Shown here: piece after piece, positions 56,210 to 64,000 of the stretch | Layout of the letters: each line of letters opens with the position of its first letter | Position numbering within the stretch: position 1 is the stretch's first letter | Source: Ralstonia wenshanensis | Lineage (GTDB): Bacteria > Pseudomonadota > Gammaproteobacteria > Burkholderiales > Burkholderiaceae | NCBI RefSeq assembly: GCF_021173085.1 | Contig: NZ_CP076413.1 | Span: 62,001-126,000 of the forward strand | Direction: 5' to 3' | Length of the DNA: 64,000 nt | Made by a program: the position numbers and the translations under genes | Notes under the pieces: generated by a model | Told to the model about the DNA's origin: nothing | The model's database searches: none | The model's input: only the letters and a program-made list of their open reading frames with translations

Positions 56210-56893
56210 CTACGCTTCGGCCCACTCGCGCAGCAGGTTGTGATACGTCCCCGTCAACGCGATAACCGATGCGTCGTCCTGCCCCAGCAGCCCCATCAGC
56301 CGCTGCAGTTCTGTATCCATCTGGAACAGCAGCGTGCGATGCGCGTCGCTGCGCACCATGCTCTGCAGCCAGAAGAACGAGCAGACGCGTGCGCCGCGTG
56401 TAACGGGCGTGACGCGGTGCAGGCTGCTGCTGGGGTAGAGCACCATGTCGCCCGCCGCAAGCCTGACGCGGTGTTCACCGAAGGTGTCATCGATGACGAG
56501 TTCGCCACCGTCGTAGTCTTCAGGCTCGGTCAGGAACAGCGTGCAGGAGAGGTCGCTGCGGATGCGGAAATCGGTGCCGCGCAGGTGGCGCACGGCGTTG
56601 TCGACGTGGTTGCCGAAGGTCTGCCCGCCCGCATAGCGGTTGAACAGCGGCGGGAACACCTTGAGCGGCAACGCGGCCGAGAAGAACAGCGTATTGGCGG
56701 ACAGCGCATCCTGAATCAAGCTGCCGACCTCGCGCGCGGCTGGCGAGCCCTCGGGCAACTGCATGTTGTGCTTCACCTGACCGGACTGCGCGCCGGCCGT
56801 GACCTTGCCGTCCACCCACTCGGCAGCGTCGATGGCGGCGCGGCACTGCGCGACCTGTCCCTTGGTGAGGACGGCGGGAATCTTCAGCAACAT
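56210..56893 (-). CDS. piuC: Fe(II)/2-oxoglutarate-dependent hydroxylase (PiuC/YbiX)
   Basis: A 227-residue PKHD-type hydroxylase. The iron triad is visible as HVD in [12 protein letters not shown] and the distal His in [18 protein letters not shown], with the 2-oxoglutarate Arg nearby. PiuC is regularly encoded with TonB-dependent siderophore receptors, as here, and is induced by iron starvation; its substrate is unsettled. It overlaps the Sel1 gene by 10 bp and is third in the operon. Confidence 0.9.
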   Translation of the reverse strand: MLLKIPAVLTKGQVAQCRAAIDAAEWVDGKVTAGAQSGQVKHNMQLPEGSPAAREVGSLIQDALSANTLFFSAALPLKVFPPLFNRYAGGQTFGNHVDNAVRHLRGTDFRIRSDLSCTLFLTEPEDYDGGELVIDDTFGEHRVRLAAGDMVLYPSSSLHRVTPVTRGARVCSFFWLQSMVRSDAHRTLLFQMDTELQRLMGLLGQDDASVIALTGTYHNLLREWAEA

Positions 56894-57645
56894 GGCGATG
56901 GGATGGTCAGCACGCGGGCCAGCGCACGCAAACGCGCATCGGGGTGGCCGGCAAGAAAGTCATGCGCCTTCGCGAGGAAGGCCGGTGTGGCTGTGTGCGG
57001 TACGGCTTGCATCCAGGTGCGGGCCTCGTCGGGGCGGTCCGCGATTGCCAGCAGGCGTGCAGCGTTGAACTGGCCGCGGAAATCGCCGCCCTCTGCGGCG
57101 CGCAGGTAGAAGCGCAGGGCCATTGCCGTGTCAGTCTCGACTTCCCAGCCGTCTTCATAGAAGCCGCCGAGCACGTTGATTGACTTGGCGTGGCCTTGCG
57201 TGGCGGCAGCCCGGAAGAAGGCGAAGGCGCGAGCGCGGTTCGCCGGGATGCCGCGGCCGAGTTGCAGGCTTGTCGCGTAGTTGTACTGGCCCCAGTCGAG
57301 GCCGGCATTGGCGGCGCGGGCGTACCAGTGCGTGGCGGTCTTGTCGCAGGCGGGCGCGCCCCAGCCGTGCTCATAGCAGCGGCCCAACATGTTGGCGGCC
57401 ATCGCGTGGCCCGACAGCGCGGCCGTCTTGAACCAGAACAGCGCTTCGCCCGGGTTGCGTTCGACGCCGCGCCCATCGAGCAGCCATTGGCCGAAGATGA
57501 CCTGCGCTTCCGTGTGCCCGCGCTGGGCGGCACCAGCCAGCCAGCGCGCGGCGCGATCAGCGGGGCCGGTCAGTACGGCGTGGATGGCATCGACCGCCGC
57601 CGGATCGGCAGCGGCGGCAGCGGCGGTTGCTGCGTGCGTCGGCAT
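56884..57645 (-). CDS. Sel1-repeat protein in the iron operon
   Basis: A 253-residue protein made of about five Sel1-like TPR repeats (for example [33 protein letters not shown] and [31 protein letters not shown]), a superhelical protein-protein interaction fold. There is no export signal, though the N-terminus is Ala-rich. It sits between the TonB receptor and piuC, overlapping both by 1-10 nt, the same trio known in Pseudomonas (piuA, Sel1-like, piuC). Role unknown. Confidence 0.85.
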   Translation of the reverse strand: MPTHAATAAAAAADPAAVDAIHAVLTGPADRAARWLAGAAQRGHTEAQVIFGQWLLDGRGVERNPGEALFWFKTAALSGHAMAANMLGRCYEHGWGAPACDKTATHWYARAANAGLDWGQYNYATSLQLGRGIPANRARAFAFFRAAATQGHAKSINVLGGFYEDGWEVETDTAMALRFYLRAAEGGDFRGQFNAARLLAIADRPDEARTWMQAVPHTATPAFLAKAHDFLAGHPDARLRALARVLTIPSPCC

Positions 57646-59924
57646 CAGTAGCGGATGCCCAGCGTCAGGATGGCCGTGCGGCCCGGCGCCAACGATGCGT
57701 AGTGCGATGCATACGCCTGGTTGAAGTACACCTTGTCGAACAGGTTCTGCACGTTCAGCTGCAGGGTGGTGTGCTTGTCGATGCGGTACGCGGCCATGGC
57801 GTCAAAGCGCCAGTACGCCGGCACCCACTTCGGGTTGGCGGGGTTGGTGCTACCCCACACCTTCGAGACGTAATAAGCGCCGCCGCCGAGCGTGAGTTTC
57901 GGCATCGGCTGATACGTCGTCCACAGGCTGAAGCTGTTCTTCGGCGTGTTGGGGAAGGCCGTGCCATTGGTGCCACCGAAAGCTGCGCCCGCGCCGCCGT
58001 TGTTGCGCAGCTCGCTCTTCAGATACGTGTAACCGCCGAACACTTGCCAGCGGTTGGTCAGTGCGCCCGACCACCCCAGCTCGAAGCCATCGACGCGCTT
58101 GTTGCCGGCCATGGCGGCGGTGCCGTCCTGCTGCACGATGCGGGCGTTGGTCGTCTCGATGCGGAAGATCGCAGCCGTCAGCGCAAGCTTGCTGTCGAGC
58201 ACGTTCCACTTGGTGCCGAGTTCGTAGGCGCGGTTCCTTTCCGGAGCGAGCACGTCTCCGCGATTGCCCGAGCGGTCCGGCGTGAGTGCGCTGGTATCGG
58301 CGCCCTGGCCCGCCACCGAGCCCGACGGTGTCGACGATGTGCCGTACGCCACATAGATGCTGCCGTTCTGCGCAGGCTTGAAGACGAGGCCGAGCTGGTA
58401 GTTCAGCAGGTTGTCGTCGCGCGAGAAGCTCGAACGCACGCCTTGCGCATTCGCCGATGTGGTGGCCGATGCCGAATAGCGGTCAAAGCGCAGGCCGCCG
58501 TTGACTTGCCACCGCGGCGACAGCTCGATCGTGTCAAATACGTAGGCCGACTGGGTGCGCACCGTCGTCTCTGCCGGATTGTTGTTGAGCTTGATGCTGC
58601 CCGCCCACGGGTCGTTCGGGTTTGGACTGAACAGATCCGTGCAGTTGTAGCCGCCCGCCGCGCCGACGCCGTTGGGGCAGCGATTGCTGCCGGTGGCCAC
58701 GGCGTAGGTGTCGTTGCGGCTGCGCTCGCGCGAGAACTCCAGACCCGCCGCATAGCTGTGCTTGAAGCCGCCGGTCTCGAACTTGCCGGTTGCTTCCGTC
58801 TGGTTGGCGACGGTATTGGCCACCGAGTATCGCGAATTGGTGCGGCGCCAGACCATGCCGTAGTAGATGTTGCCCTGGCTGTCGTCGGGCTGCGTCCAGA
58901 TGGTGTCCTGGCTTGTGCGGGCGACGCGCGTGGTGTTGCGCAGCTTCAACGCGGTCGACACATCGTGCTCCAGCGTGAAGGTGCCCATGTCAGCGCGGTC
59001 GCGGCGGAAGTCGCGCGACAGGCCGTAATAGACGTTGCGGTCGACATTCACGGGCGCGCCGTCGCCGGGGGCGAACAGCTGCGGGCGACCGTCGGTGCGG
59101 CGGTTGAACGTGCCGTTGTTGTACGGAATGCCGGTGTCCGGCGTGTCGTTCGATTGCAGGTGGTAGTACGACAGCGTGGCCTGCGTGGGCGTGCCCAGCC
59201 CAAAGGCGATGGACGGCGCGATGCCCCAGCGGCTGAAGCTCGTCACGTCGCGGCCGGCAACGGCGGCGTCGTGCCCCATCGCGTTCAGGCGGAACGCGGC
59301 GTGCTCGCCGATCTGGTAGTTGCCGTCGGCCGTGGCGCGTTTGTAGGCCGCGTTGCCGACCGACAGCGTGCCCTCGGTGAAGTGCTCAAGCTTCGGCGTT
59401 TTTGTGACGATGTTGACCGCCCCGCCGGCCGCGCCGCGCCCCTCATACGCGCCCGACGGTCCCTTGATGACTTCCACCGATTCCACGTTGAACATCTCGC
59501 GCGATTGCGCGCCGATGTCGCGCAGCCCGTCGAGGAAGGTGCTGGCCTGCGCGTCGTAGCCGCGGATGAACGGGCGATCGCCCACGGGGTTGCCGCCTTC
59601 GCCGGCGCCAAACGCGATGCCCGGCACCGTGCGCAGCGCCTCGGTGAGCGTGACCGAGCCGGTGCCCTGCAACACCTCTGCGGGGATCACCGTGACCGAC
59701 TTGGGCGTATCAAGCAGCGGCGCAGTGAATTTGGCGCCTGACGCGGTATCCGTCTTGAAGCCGTTGGTGCCGGTCACGGTCTGCTCGGGCAGGGTGGCGG
59801 ATACGGCGTCTTTCTTCGTGTCGGCCAGCGCCGGTGCTGAAACCACGGCGAAGCTCATCGCGCCGGTCAGGTAACCCACCACCGAATGTTCGGTGCGCTT
59901 GCGTTCGATCTGTGCTGCGGACAT
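57645..59924 (-). CDS. TonB-dependent catecholate siderophore receptor (Fiu/PiuA-like)
   Basis: A 759-residue outer-membrane receptor. The signal peptide runs to about residue 35 (FAVVSAPALADTKKD). The plug domain has KSVTVIPAEVLQGTGSVTLTEALRTVPGIAFGAGEGGNPVGDRPFIRGYDAQASTFLDGLRD and EVIKGPSGAYEGRGAAGGAVNIVTK. The 22-strand barrel ends with TonB box-like family motif AILTLGIRY. It resembles Fiu/PiuA receptors for monomeric catechols and catechol-conjugated antibiotics. First gene of the operon, under a Fur box. Confidence 0.9.
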   Translation of the reverse strand: MSAAQIERKRTEHSVVGYLTGAMSFAVVSAPALADTKKDAVSATLPEQTVTGTNGFKTDTASGAKFTAPLLDTPKSVTVIPAEVLQGTGSVTLTEALRTVPGIAFGAGEGGNPVGDRPFIRGYDAQASTFLDGLRDIGAQSREMFNVESVEVIKGPSGAYEGRGAAGGAVNIVTKTPKLEHFTEGTLSVGNAAYKRATADGNYQIGEHAAFRLNAMGHDAAVAGRDVTSFSRWGIAPSIAFGLGTPTQATLSYYHLQSNDTPDTGIPYNNGTFNRRTDGRPQLFAPGDGAPVNVDRNVYYGLSRDFRRDRADMGTFTLEHDVSTALKLRNTTRVARTSQDTIWTQPDDSQGNIYYGMVWRRTNSRYSVANTVANQTEATGKFETGGFKHSYAAGLEFSRERSRNDTYAVATGSNRCPNGVGAAGGYNCTDLFSPNPNDPWAGSIKLNNNPAETTVRTQSAYVFDTIELSPRWQVNGGLRFDRYSASATTSANAQGVRSSFSRDDNLLNYQLGLVFKPAQNGSIYVAYGTSSTPSGSVAGQGADTSALTPDRSGNRGDVLAPERNRAYELGTKWNVLDSKLALTAAIFRIETTNARIVQQDGTAAMAGNKRVDGFELGWSGALTNRWQVFGGYTYLKSELRNNGGAGAAFGGTNGTAFPNTPKNSFSLWTTYQPMPKLTLGGGAYYVSKVWGSTNPANPKWVPAYWRFDAMAAYRIDKHTTLQLNVQNLFDKVYFNQAYASHYASLAPGRTAILTLGIRY

Positions 59925-59969
59925 GACGTGGTGACACTCCCCTGGAAGTTGTTGTCACATGTTTGTTGT

Positions 59970-59988
59970 AAATGAGAATTGTTATTGT
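59970..59988 (-). promoter_or_regulatory. Fur box of the TonB receptor operon
   Basis: AAATGAGAATTGTTATTGT matches the Fur 7-1-7 pattern (AATGAGA-A-TTGTTATT) and lies 46-64 bp upstream of the receptor ATG in an AT-rich patch. It predicts iron repression of the receptor, Sel1 and piuC genes. Confidence 0.78.
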
Positions 59989-60192
59989 TTGCATGTGAAC
60001 GAGTCAACGCGCCAGCTGGCGAATTGCTTACGGCCGCAGTGGGATCGTCATATAAATCATGGGGTTACGACCATCCGGCGGCGCTGTAGAAAATTGTTGA
60101 GCGCTACGGCATCCGAACGCTTCCATTTTTTCAAGCAAATGATTTAGTATTGCCGGGCAGGTTGTTCAACCGAATCCCTTTTCAAGGCGAGC

Positions 60193-60966
60193 ATGGACCC
60201 GGAACTCCTCATCGAGCGGCGCGGCCAAGCGCTGTGGTTGACCATTCGGCGCGAAGACCGCCGCAACGCGATCAACGCGCCCGTGCTCGAAGCGCTGACG
60301 GCCGCGCTGGCCAACGCCGGCCGTGACGCCTCCGTGCGCGCCGTGGTGCTGACCGGCGCCGGCACGCGTGCCTTCTGTGCCGGCGCCGATCTGCAAACCG
60401 GCCAATCCTTTCGCTTCGACTATTCCCAGCCGCATCAGGCCCTGGCGGATCTGTTTCGCCAGGCGCGCCGCTGCACCGTGCCGCTCATCGCCCGCGTGAA
60501 CGGCGCCTGCATGGCGGGCGGCATGGGTTTGCTGGCGATGTGCGATCTGGCGGTGGCCAGCCGCAGCGCCACGTTCGGATTGCCGGAGGTCAAGGTCGGC
60601 GTGTTTCCCGCCCAGGTGTTGGCGGTGCTGCAGCATCAGTTGCCGCGCCGCGTGCTGAACGAGCTGTGCCTGACCGGCGAGCCGATGAGCGCAGACCGCG
60701 CGCTCGCCGCCGGCCTCGTCAACGAAGTTGTCGAGCCCGAAGCGCTTGACGAAGCAGTCGATGCGCTGCTTGCGCGGCTGCTCGACAAATCGCCGTCGGC
60801 CATCCGGCGCGGGCTGTACACGCTCAAGCAGGTGGAATCGCTCAGCTTCGAGCAGGCCATGGCGTTCACTGAAAGCCAGATCGGCCTGTTCGCCCTGACC
60901 GAAGATGCGCAGGAAGGCCAAGCCGCCTTTCGCGAAAAGCGCGCCCCCAACTGGACGGGCCGCTGA
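60193..60966 (+). CDS. Enoyl-CoA hydratase/isomerase
   Basis: A 257-residue crotonase-family enzyme. The oxyanion hole region is GTRAFCAGADLQTGQSF and NGACMAGGMGLLAMCDLAVASRSATFGLPEVKVGVFP, the second carrying the usual catalytic segment (GLPEVKVG). It is the first gene of a catabolic operon with AtuA-like, acyl-CoA dehydrogenase and SDR genes, so it probably hydrates a branched or terpenoid acyl-CoA. Divergent from the iron operon; the 268-bp gap holds the Fur box and no gene. Confidence 0.87.
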   Translation: MDPELLIERRGQALWLTIRREDRRNAINAPVLEALTAALANAGRDASVRAVVLTGAGTRAFCAGADLQTGQSFRFDYSQPHQALADLFRQARRCTVPLIARVNGACMAGGMGLLAMCDLAVASRSATFGLPEVKVGVFPAQVLAVLQHQLPRRVLNELCLTGEPMSADRALAAGLVNEVVEPEALDEAVDALLARLLDKSPSAIRRGLYTLKQVESLSFEQAMAFTESQIGLFALTEDAQEGQAAFREKRAPNWTGR

Positions 60967-60967
60967 C

Positions 60968-62740
60968 ATGCGCAAGGACACCGTTTCCATCGGCGGCGCC
61001 AGCGGTTTCTGGGGCGACAGCATCACGGGCCCGATGCAACTGGTCGCCTCGGGCCGCCTCGACTTTCTCGTCTTCGATTACCTGGCCGAGCTGACCATGT
61101 CGCTGCTGGCCAGCGCGCGCATGAAAAACCCTGAGTTGGGTTACGCCACCGACTTTGTGAGCGTGGCGATGCGCGCGGTGCTCAAGGATGCGCTGGCGCA
61201 GAACATCCGCATCATCGCCAACGCGGGCGGCGTGAATCCGCGCGGATGCGCGGCCGCGCTGGAGGCGTTGGCCGCTGAGCTGGGCGTCAACGTGCGCATA
61301 GCCGTCGTGGAAGGCGACGATGTCACGCCGCTGCTGCCCGCGCTGCGCGACGAAGGTGTGCGCGAGCTGCAAAGCGGCCGCCCCTTACCCGACAAGGTGG
61401 TCAGCGCCAATGCGTACCTCGGCGCGTTGCCGATCAAGGCGGCGCTCGATGCGGGCGCGCAGGTCGTCATCACCGGGCGATGCGTCGACAGCGCCGTCAC
61501 GCTTGGCGCGTTGATGCATCAGTTCGGCTGGGCCATCGACGACTACGATCGGCTCGCCGCCGGCAGCCTCGCCGGGCACATCCTTGAATGCGGCTGCCAG
61601 GGGGCGGGCGGACTGCACACCGATTGGGAAGCCGTGCCCGACTGGGCGCACAGCGGCTACCCGATTGCCGAATGCCGGGCCGACGGCAGCTTCATCGTCA
61701 CCAAGCCCGACGGCACGGGCGGGCTGGTGACGCCTGCGACGGTGGGCGAACAACTGCTCTACGAAATCGGCGACCCGGCGCGCTACGTGCTGCCCGATGT
61801 GGTGTGCGACTTCACGCAGGTGACGATGACGCAGGCGGGAAAGCATCGCGTCGAAGTGCGCGGCGCACGCGGCCTCGCGCCCACGCCCGACTACAAAGTG
61901 AGCGCAACGTATGCCGACGGCTATCGCGCGACGGGTCAGCTCACCGTCGTCGGCATCGACGCCGATCGCAAGGCGCATCGCACGGCCGAGGCGATTCTGG
62001 AGCGCACGCGCGGCCTGTTCCGCCAGCTCGGTCTGCCGGACTACAGCGCAACGCATATCGAGACGCTCGGCGCAGCGTATCTCTTCGGGCCGCATCAGCC
62101 GAACGTACCCCGTTTTGAATCGGTGATGTGGCTGGCGGTGACGCATCCGAACAAGCAGGCGTTGGAACTGTTCGCGCGCGAAATCGCCCCGGCCGGCACG
62201 TCGTGGGCGCCCGGCACGACCGGCGCGGGCGGGCGGCCAAGCGTGGTGCCGGCCATCAAGCAATACGCCTTCCTGATCGACAAGGCGCGCGTGCAGCCGC
62301 GCGTGACGTTGCTGGGGGAGGAAGACTTCGACATTGCCGTGCCGACGGGTGGCGCTGCGTTGGAAGCATCCGCTGCTGCGCCGGCATCGGTTGCATTGCC
62401 GCCCGGCCCGACGCGCGAGGTGCCCCTCATCGAACTCGCCTACGCGCGCAGCGGTGACAAGGGCGACACCTCCAACATCGGCGTCATCGCACGTCGGCCC
62501 GAAGACCTGCCGTTGCTGCGCGCGCAACTGACCGAAGAGGCCGTCGCCGCGTACCTCGCGCACGTCGTGAAGGGGCGTGTGACGCGCTACGACTTGCCCG
62601 GCATCCACGCCCTCAACTTTGTGTGCGAGCAGGCGCTGGGCGGTGGCGGCATGGCGTCGCTGCGCAACGACCCGCTCGGCAAGGGCATGGCGCAGGTGCT
62701 GCTGACGATGCCGGTGCGTGTGCCGGTCGACCATTCTTGA
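60968..62740 (+). CDS. AtuA-like acyclic terpene utilisation protein (DUF1446)
   Basis: A 590-residue cytoplasmic protein of the AtuA/DUF1446 family. Family blocks are VSIGGASGFWGDS, LDFLVFDYLAELTMSLLASAR, IIANAGGVNPRGCA and VVITGRCVDSAVTLGALMHQFGW. A C-terminal domain after residue about 490 (EVPLIELAYARSGDKGDTSNIGVIAR) is often fused, as here. AtuA is essential for citronellol/geranyl-CoA degradation in Pseudomonas; in other bacteria the family sits in branched-acyl-CoA operons. It starts 1 nt after the hydratase stop. Confidence 0.85.
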   Translation: MRKDTVSIGGASGFWGDSITGPMQLVASGRLDFLVFDYLAELTMSLLASARMKNPELGYATDFVSVAMRAVLKDALAQNIRIIANAGGVNPRGCAAALEALAAELGVNVRIAVVEGDDVTPLLPALRDEGVRELQSGRPLPDKVVSANAYLGALPIKAALDAGAQVVITGRCVDSAVTLGALMHQFGWAIDDYDRLAAGSLAGHILECGCQGAGGLHTDWEAVPDWAHSGYPIAECRADGSFIVTKPDGTGGLVTPATVGEQLLYEIGDPARYVLPDVVCDFTQVTMTQAGKHRVEVRGARGLAPTPDYKVSATYADGYRATGQLTVVGIDADRKAHRTAEAILERTRGLFRQLGLPDYSATHIETLGAAYLFGPHQPNVPRFESVMWLAVTHPNKQALELFAREIAPAGTSWAPGTTGAGGRPSVVPAIKQYAFLIDKARVQPRVTLLGEEDFDIAVPTGGAALEASAAAPASVALPPGPTREVPLIELAYARSGDKGDTSNIGVIARRPEDLPLLRAQLTEEAVAAYLAHVVKGRVTRYDLPGIHALNFVCEQALGGGGMASLRNDPLGKGMAQVLLTMPVRVPVDHS

Positions 62741-62754
62741 TTGACGAGGCGATC

Positions 62755-63909
62755 ATGCTCTCAGGTCTGCTGCCGTCTGCCCGCTTCGACGCCGATCACG
62801 AAACGTTTCGTGAGACCGTTCGTCGCTTTGTCGACAAGGCCGTGATGCCAAACATCGACGCGTGGGAAGAGGCCGAGACGTTTCCGCGTGCGCTGTACCG
62901 CGAAGCGGCCGACCTTGGCTTGCTCGGCATCGGTTTCCCCGAGGAGCACGGCGGCACGCCGGGCGATTTGTTTCTGGAACTGGCGATGATCGAAGAGCTG
63001 ACGCGAGCGGCCAGCGGCGGTCTGCTCGCATCGCTGTTCAGCCACACGATCGGCGCGCCGCCCATCGTGGCTGGCGGATCGGCAGAATTGAAGGCGCGTG
63101 TGCTGCCCGAAATCCTGGCGGGCGAGAAGATCAGCGCGCTCGCCATCACCGAGCCCTCGGGCGGCTCGGACGTCGCCAACCTCACCACACGCGCGGTGCG
63201 CGACGGCGATCACTACATCGTCAACGGCAGCAAGACCTTCATCACCTCCGGCATGCGGGCGGATTACATCACCGTGGCGGTGCGCACAGGCGGTGCGGGC
63301 GCGGGCGGCATCTCCGTGCTGCTGGTGGAGGGCGATACGCCGGGCCTGTCCCGCACACCGCTCAAGAAGATGGGCTGGTGGTGCTCCGACACCGCGCAAC
63401 TGCACTTCGACAACTGCCGCGTGCCGGCCCGCAACCTGCTCGGCGCGGAAAACCGCGGCTTCGAGCTGGTGATGCGCAATTTCAACCACGAGCGCCTTGC
63501 GCTGGCGATGCAGGCCTACGGCCTGGCGCGCACGTGCCTGACCGAAGCCGTGGAATGGGCCACCCAGCGAGAGACCTTCGGCAAGCGCCTGGTGCAGCAT
63601 CAAGTCGTGCGGCAGAAACTGGTGGCGATGGCCACGCGTATCGAAGCGACGCGCGCCTTGCTTGAAGACCTGATGCGGCGCATGCAAGCCGGCGATGCAC
63701 CCGTCGCGCAGCTGTGCATGCTGAAGAACTTCGCCACGCAGAGCCTGCAGTTCTGCGCCGACACGGCCGTGCAATTGCTTGGCGGCATGGGCTTCATGCG
63801 CGGCACGAAGTCGGAGCGCATCTATCGTGAAGTGAAGGTCTACATGATCGGCGGCGGCGCGGAGGAAGTCCTCAACGACCTTGCTGCGCGACAGCTCGGC
63901 TGGGCCTAA
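62755..63909 (+). CDS. Acyl-CoA dehydrogenase
   Basis: A 384-residue FAD enzyme introducing a 2,3 double bond in an acyl-CoA. ISALAITEPSGGSDVANLTTRAVRDGDHYIVNGSKTFITSG is the FAD/substrate block; the C-terminal domain has QRETFGKRLVQHQVVRQKLVAMA and AVQLLGGMGFMRGTKSERIYREVKVYMIGGGAEEVLNDL. Closest in type to citronellyl-/isovaleryl-like AtuD members. Start 62755 is taken 14 bp after the AtuA stop. Confidence 0.9.
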   Translation: MLSGLLPSARFDADHETFRETVRRFVDKAVMPNIDAWEEAETFPRALYREAADLGLLGIGFPEEHGGTPGDLFLELAMIEELTRAASGGLLASLFSHTIGAPPIVAGGSAELKARVLPEILAGEKISALAITEPSGGSDVANLTTRAVRDGDHYIVNGSKTFITSGMRADYITVAVRTGGAGAGGISVLLVEGDTPGLSRTPLKKMGWWCSDTAQLHFDNCRVPARNLLGAENRGFELVMRNFNHERLALAMQAYGLARTCLTEAVEWATQRETFGKRLVQHQVVRQKLVAMATRIEATRALLEDLMRRMQAGDAPVAQLCMLKNFATQSLQFCADTAVQLLGGMGFMRGTKSERIYREVKVYMIGGGAEEVLNDLAARQLGWA

Positions 63910-63947
63910 GGGCCTAACGCGCGCATTCAGCATTCAGGGAGAGAACC

Positions 63948-64000
63948 ATGTATCGCTCAGTCTTTCGACCGGGGCTGTTCCAGGGGCAGGTGGCCGTGGT
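63948..64000 (+). CDS. Short-chain dehydrogenase, 5' end (runs off the window)
   Basis: The first 17 codons (MYRSVFRPGLFQGQVAV) behind an AGGGAGAG site. The opening matches the AtuB-like SDRs of terpene/branched-acyl operons, where the Rossmann motif would follow immediately. Partial at the window edge, 38 bp after the dehydrogenase stop. Confidence 0.65.
   Translation, partial: MYRSVFRPGLFQGQVAV

Noticed and set aside
57627-59741. A 704-codon plus-strand frame opposite the TonB receptor
   Set aside because: Same reason: Arg/Val/Ala-rich without motifs, while the minus strand encodes a full receptor with signal peptide, plug and barrel.

Overview
The window is a stretch of chromosome from a GC-rich betaproteobacterium, most likely a Ralstonia (R. 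pickettii/insidiosa-type) or close Burkholderiaceae relative. This rests on the codon usage, the folB / ttcA / glmU / glmS housekeeping set, a fused isobutyryl-CoA mutase (IcmF) and family-level protein resemblance; no rRNA or tRNA gene is present to confirm it. Coding density is high and no transposase, phage gene or CRISPR array was seen.

Layout. 1-3.8 kb: AmpG-like permease, MidA-type methyltransferase, a pteridine-reductase-like SDR and folB. 4-7.3 kb: arginase and ornithine aminotransferase with a divergent LysR regulator. 7.3-13 kb: a CecR/YbhGFS-like efflux operon (TetR repressor, lipoprotein adaptor, ABC ATPase, ABC-2 permease, outer-membrane factor). 13.3-19.1 kb: PanE-like reductase, ttcA, glmU, glmS with a classic terminator. 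19.2-25.9 kb: FAD monooxygenase, DUF1145 protein, patatin, a pyruvate-oxidase-like TPP enzyme, and hemerythrin/PRC-barrel/small hydrophilic stress-type proteins. 26-34.9 kb: PLP aminotransferase, an AraC-VOC-membrane protein operon, a 42-bp tandem repeat, a broken MFS transporter, YfcG-like GST, LtrA, LysE, EamA and AraC genes. 35-38 kb: DUF427, an ammonium transporter with a sigma-54 promoter, and an exported protein of unknown function. 38.4-41.7 kb: icmF. 42.3-48.4 kb: a six-gene minus-strand run (YcaC-like, alpha/beta hydrolase, XapX, DoxX, amidohydrolase, DUF1275) below a LysR gene. 48.6-56.2 kb: 3-hydroxyacyl-CoA dehydrogenase, PhzF, GNAT/XRE-cupin pair, DUF1254 lipoprotein, nitronate monooxygenase, PfpI, dehalogenase-like hydrolase. 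56.2-59.9 kb: a Fur-boxed TonB receptor / Sel1 / PiuC iron operon. 60.2-64 kb: an acyl-CoA catabolic operon (enoyl-CoA hydratase, AtuA-like, acyl-CoA dehydrogenase, SDR) running off the window.

The most striking feature lies between the genes. Seven copies of a roughly 200-215 bp element are scattered at 3.8, 11.3, 13.1, 32.6, 32.9, 41.7 and 42.0 kb. Each folds into three consecutive hairpins; the last is long and ends in a nearly invariant 20-nt loop. The stems differ between copies but the differences are largely compensated on the opposite arm. Six of the seven copies begin about 20-60 nt after a stop codon, in the same orientation as that gene, so the element would be carried in mRNA 3' untranslated regions. 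It encodes no convincing protein and lacks the U-run of a standard terminator. This is the best candidate here for an under-described system.
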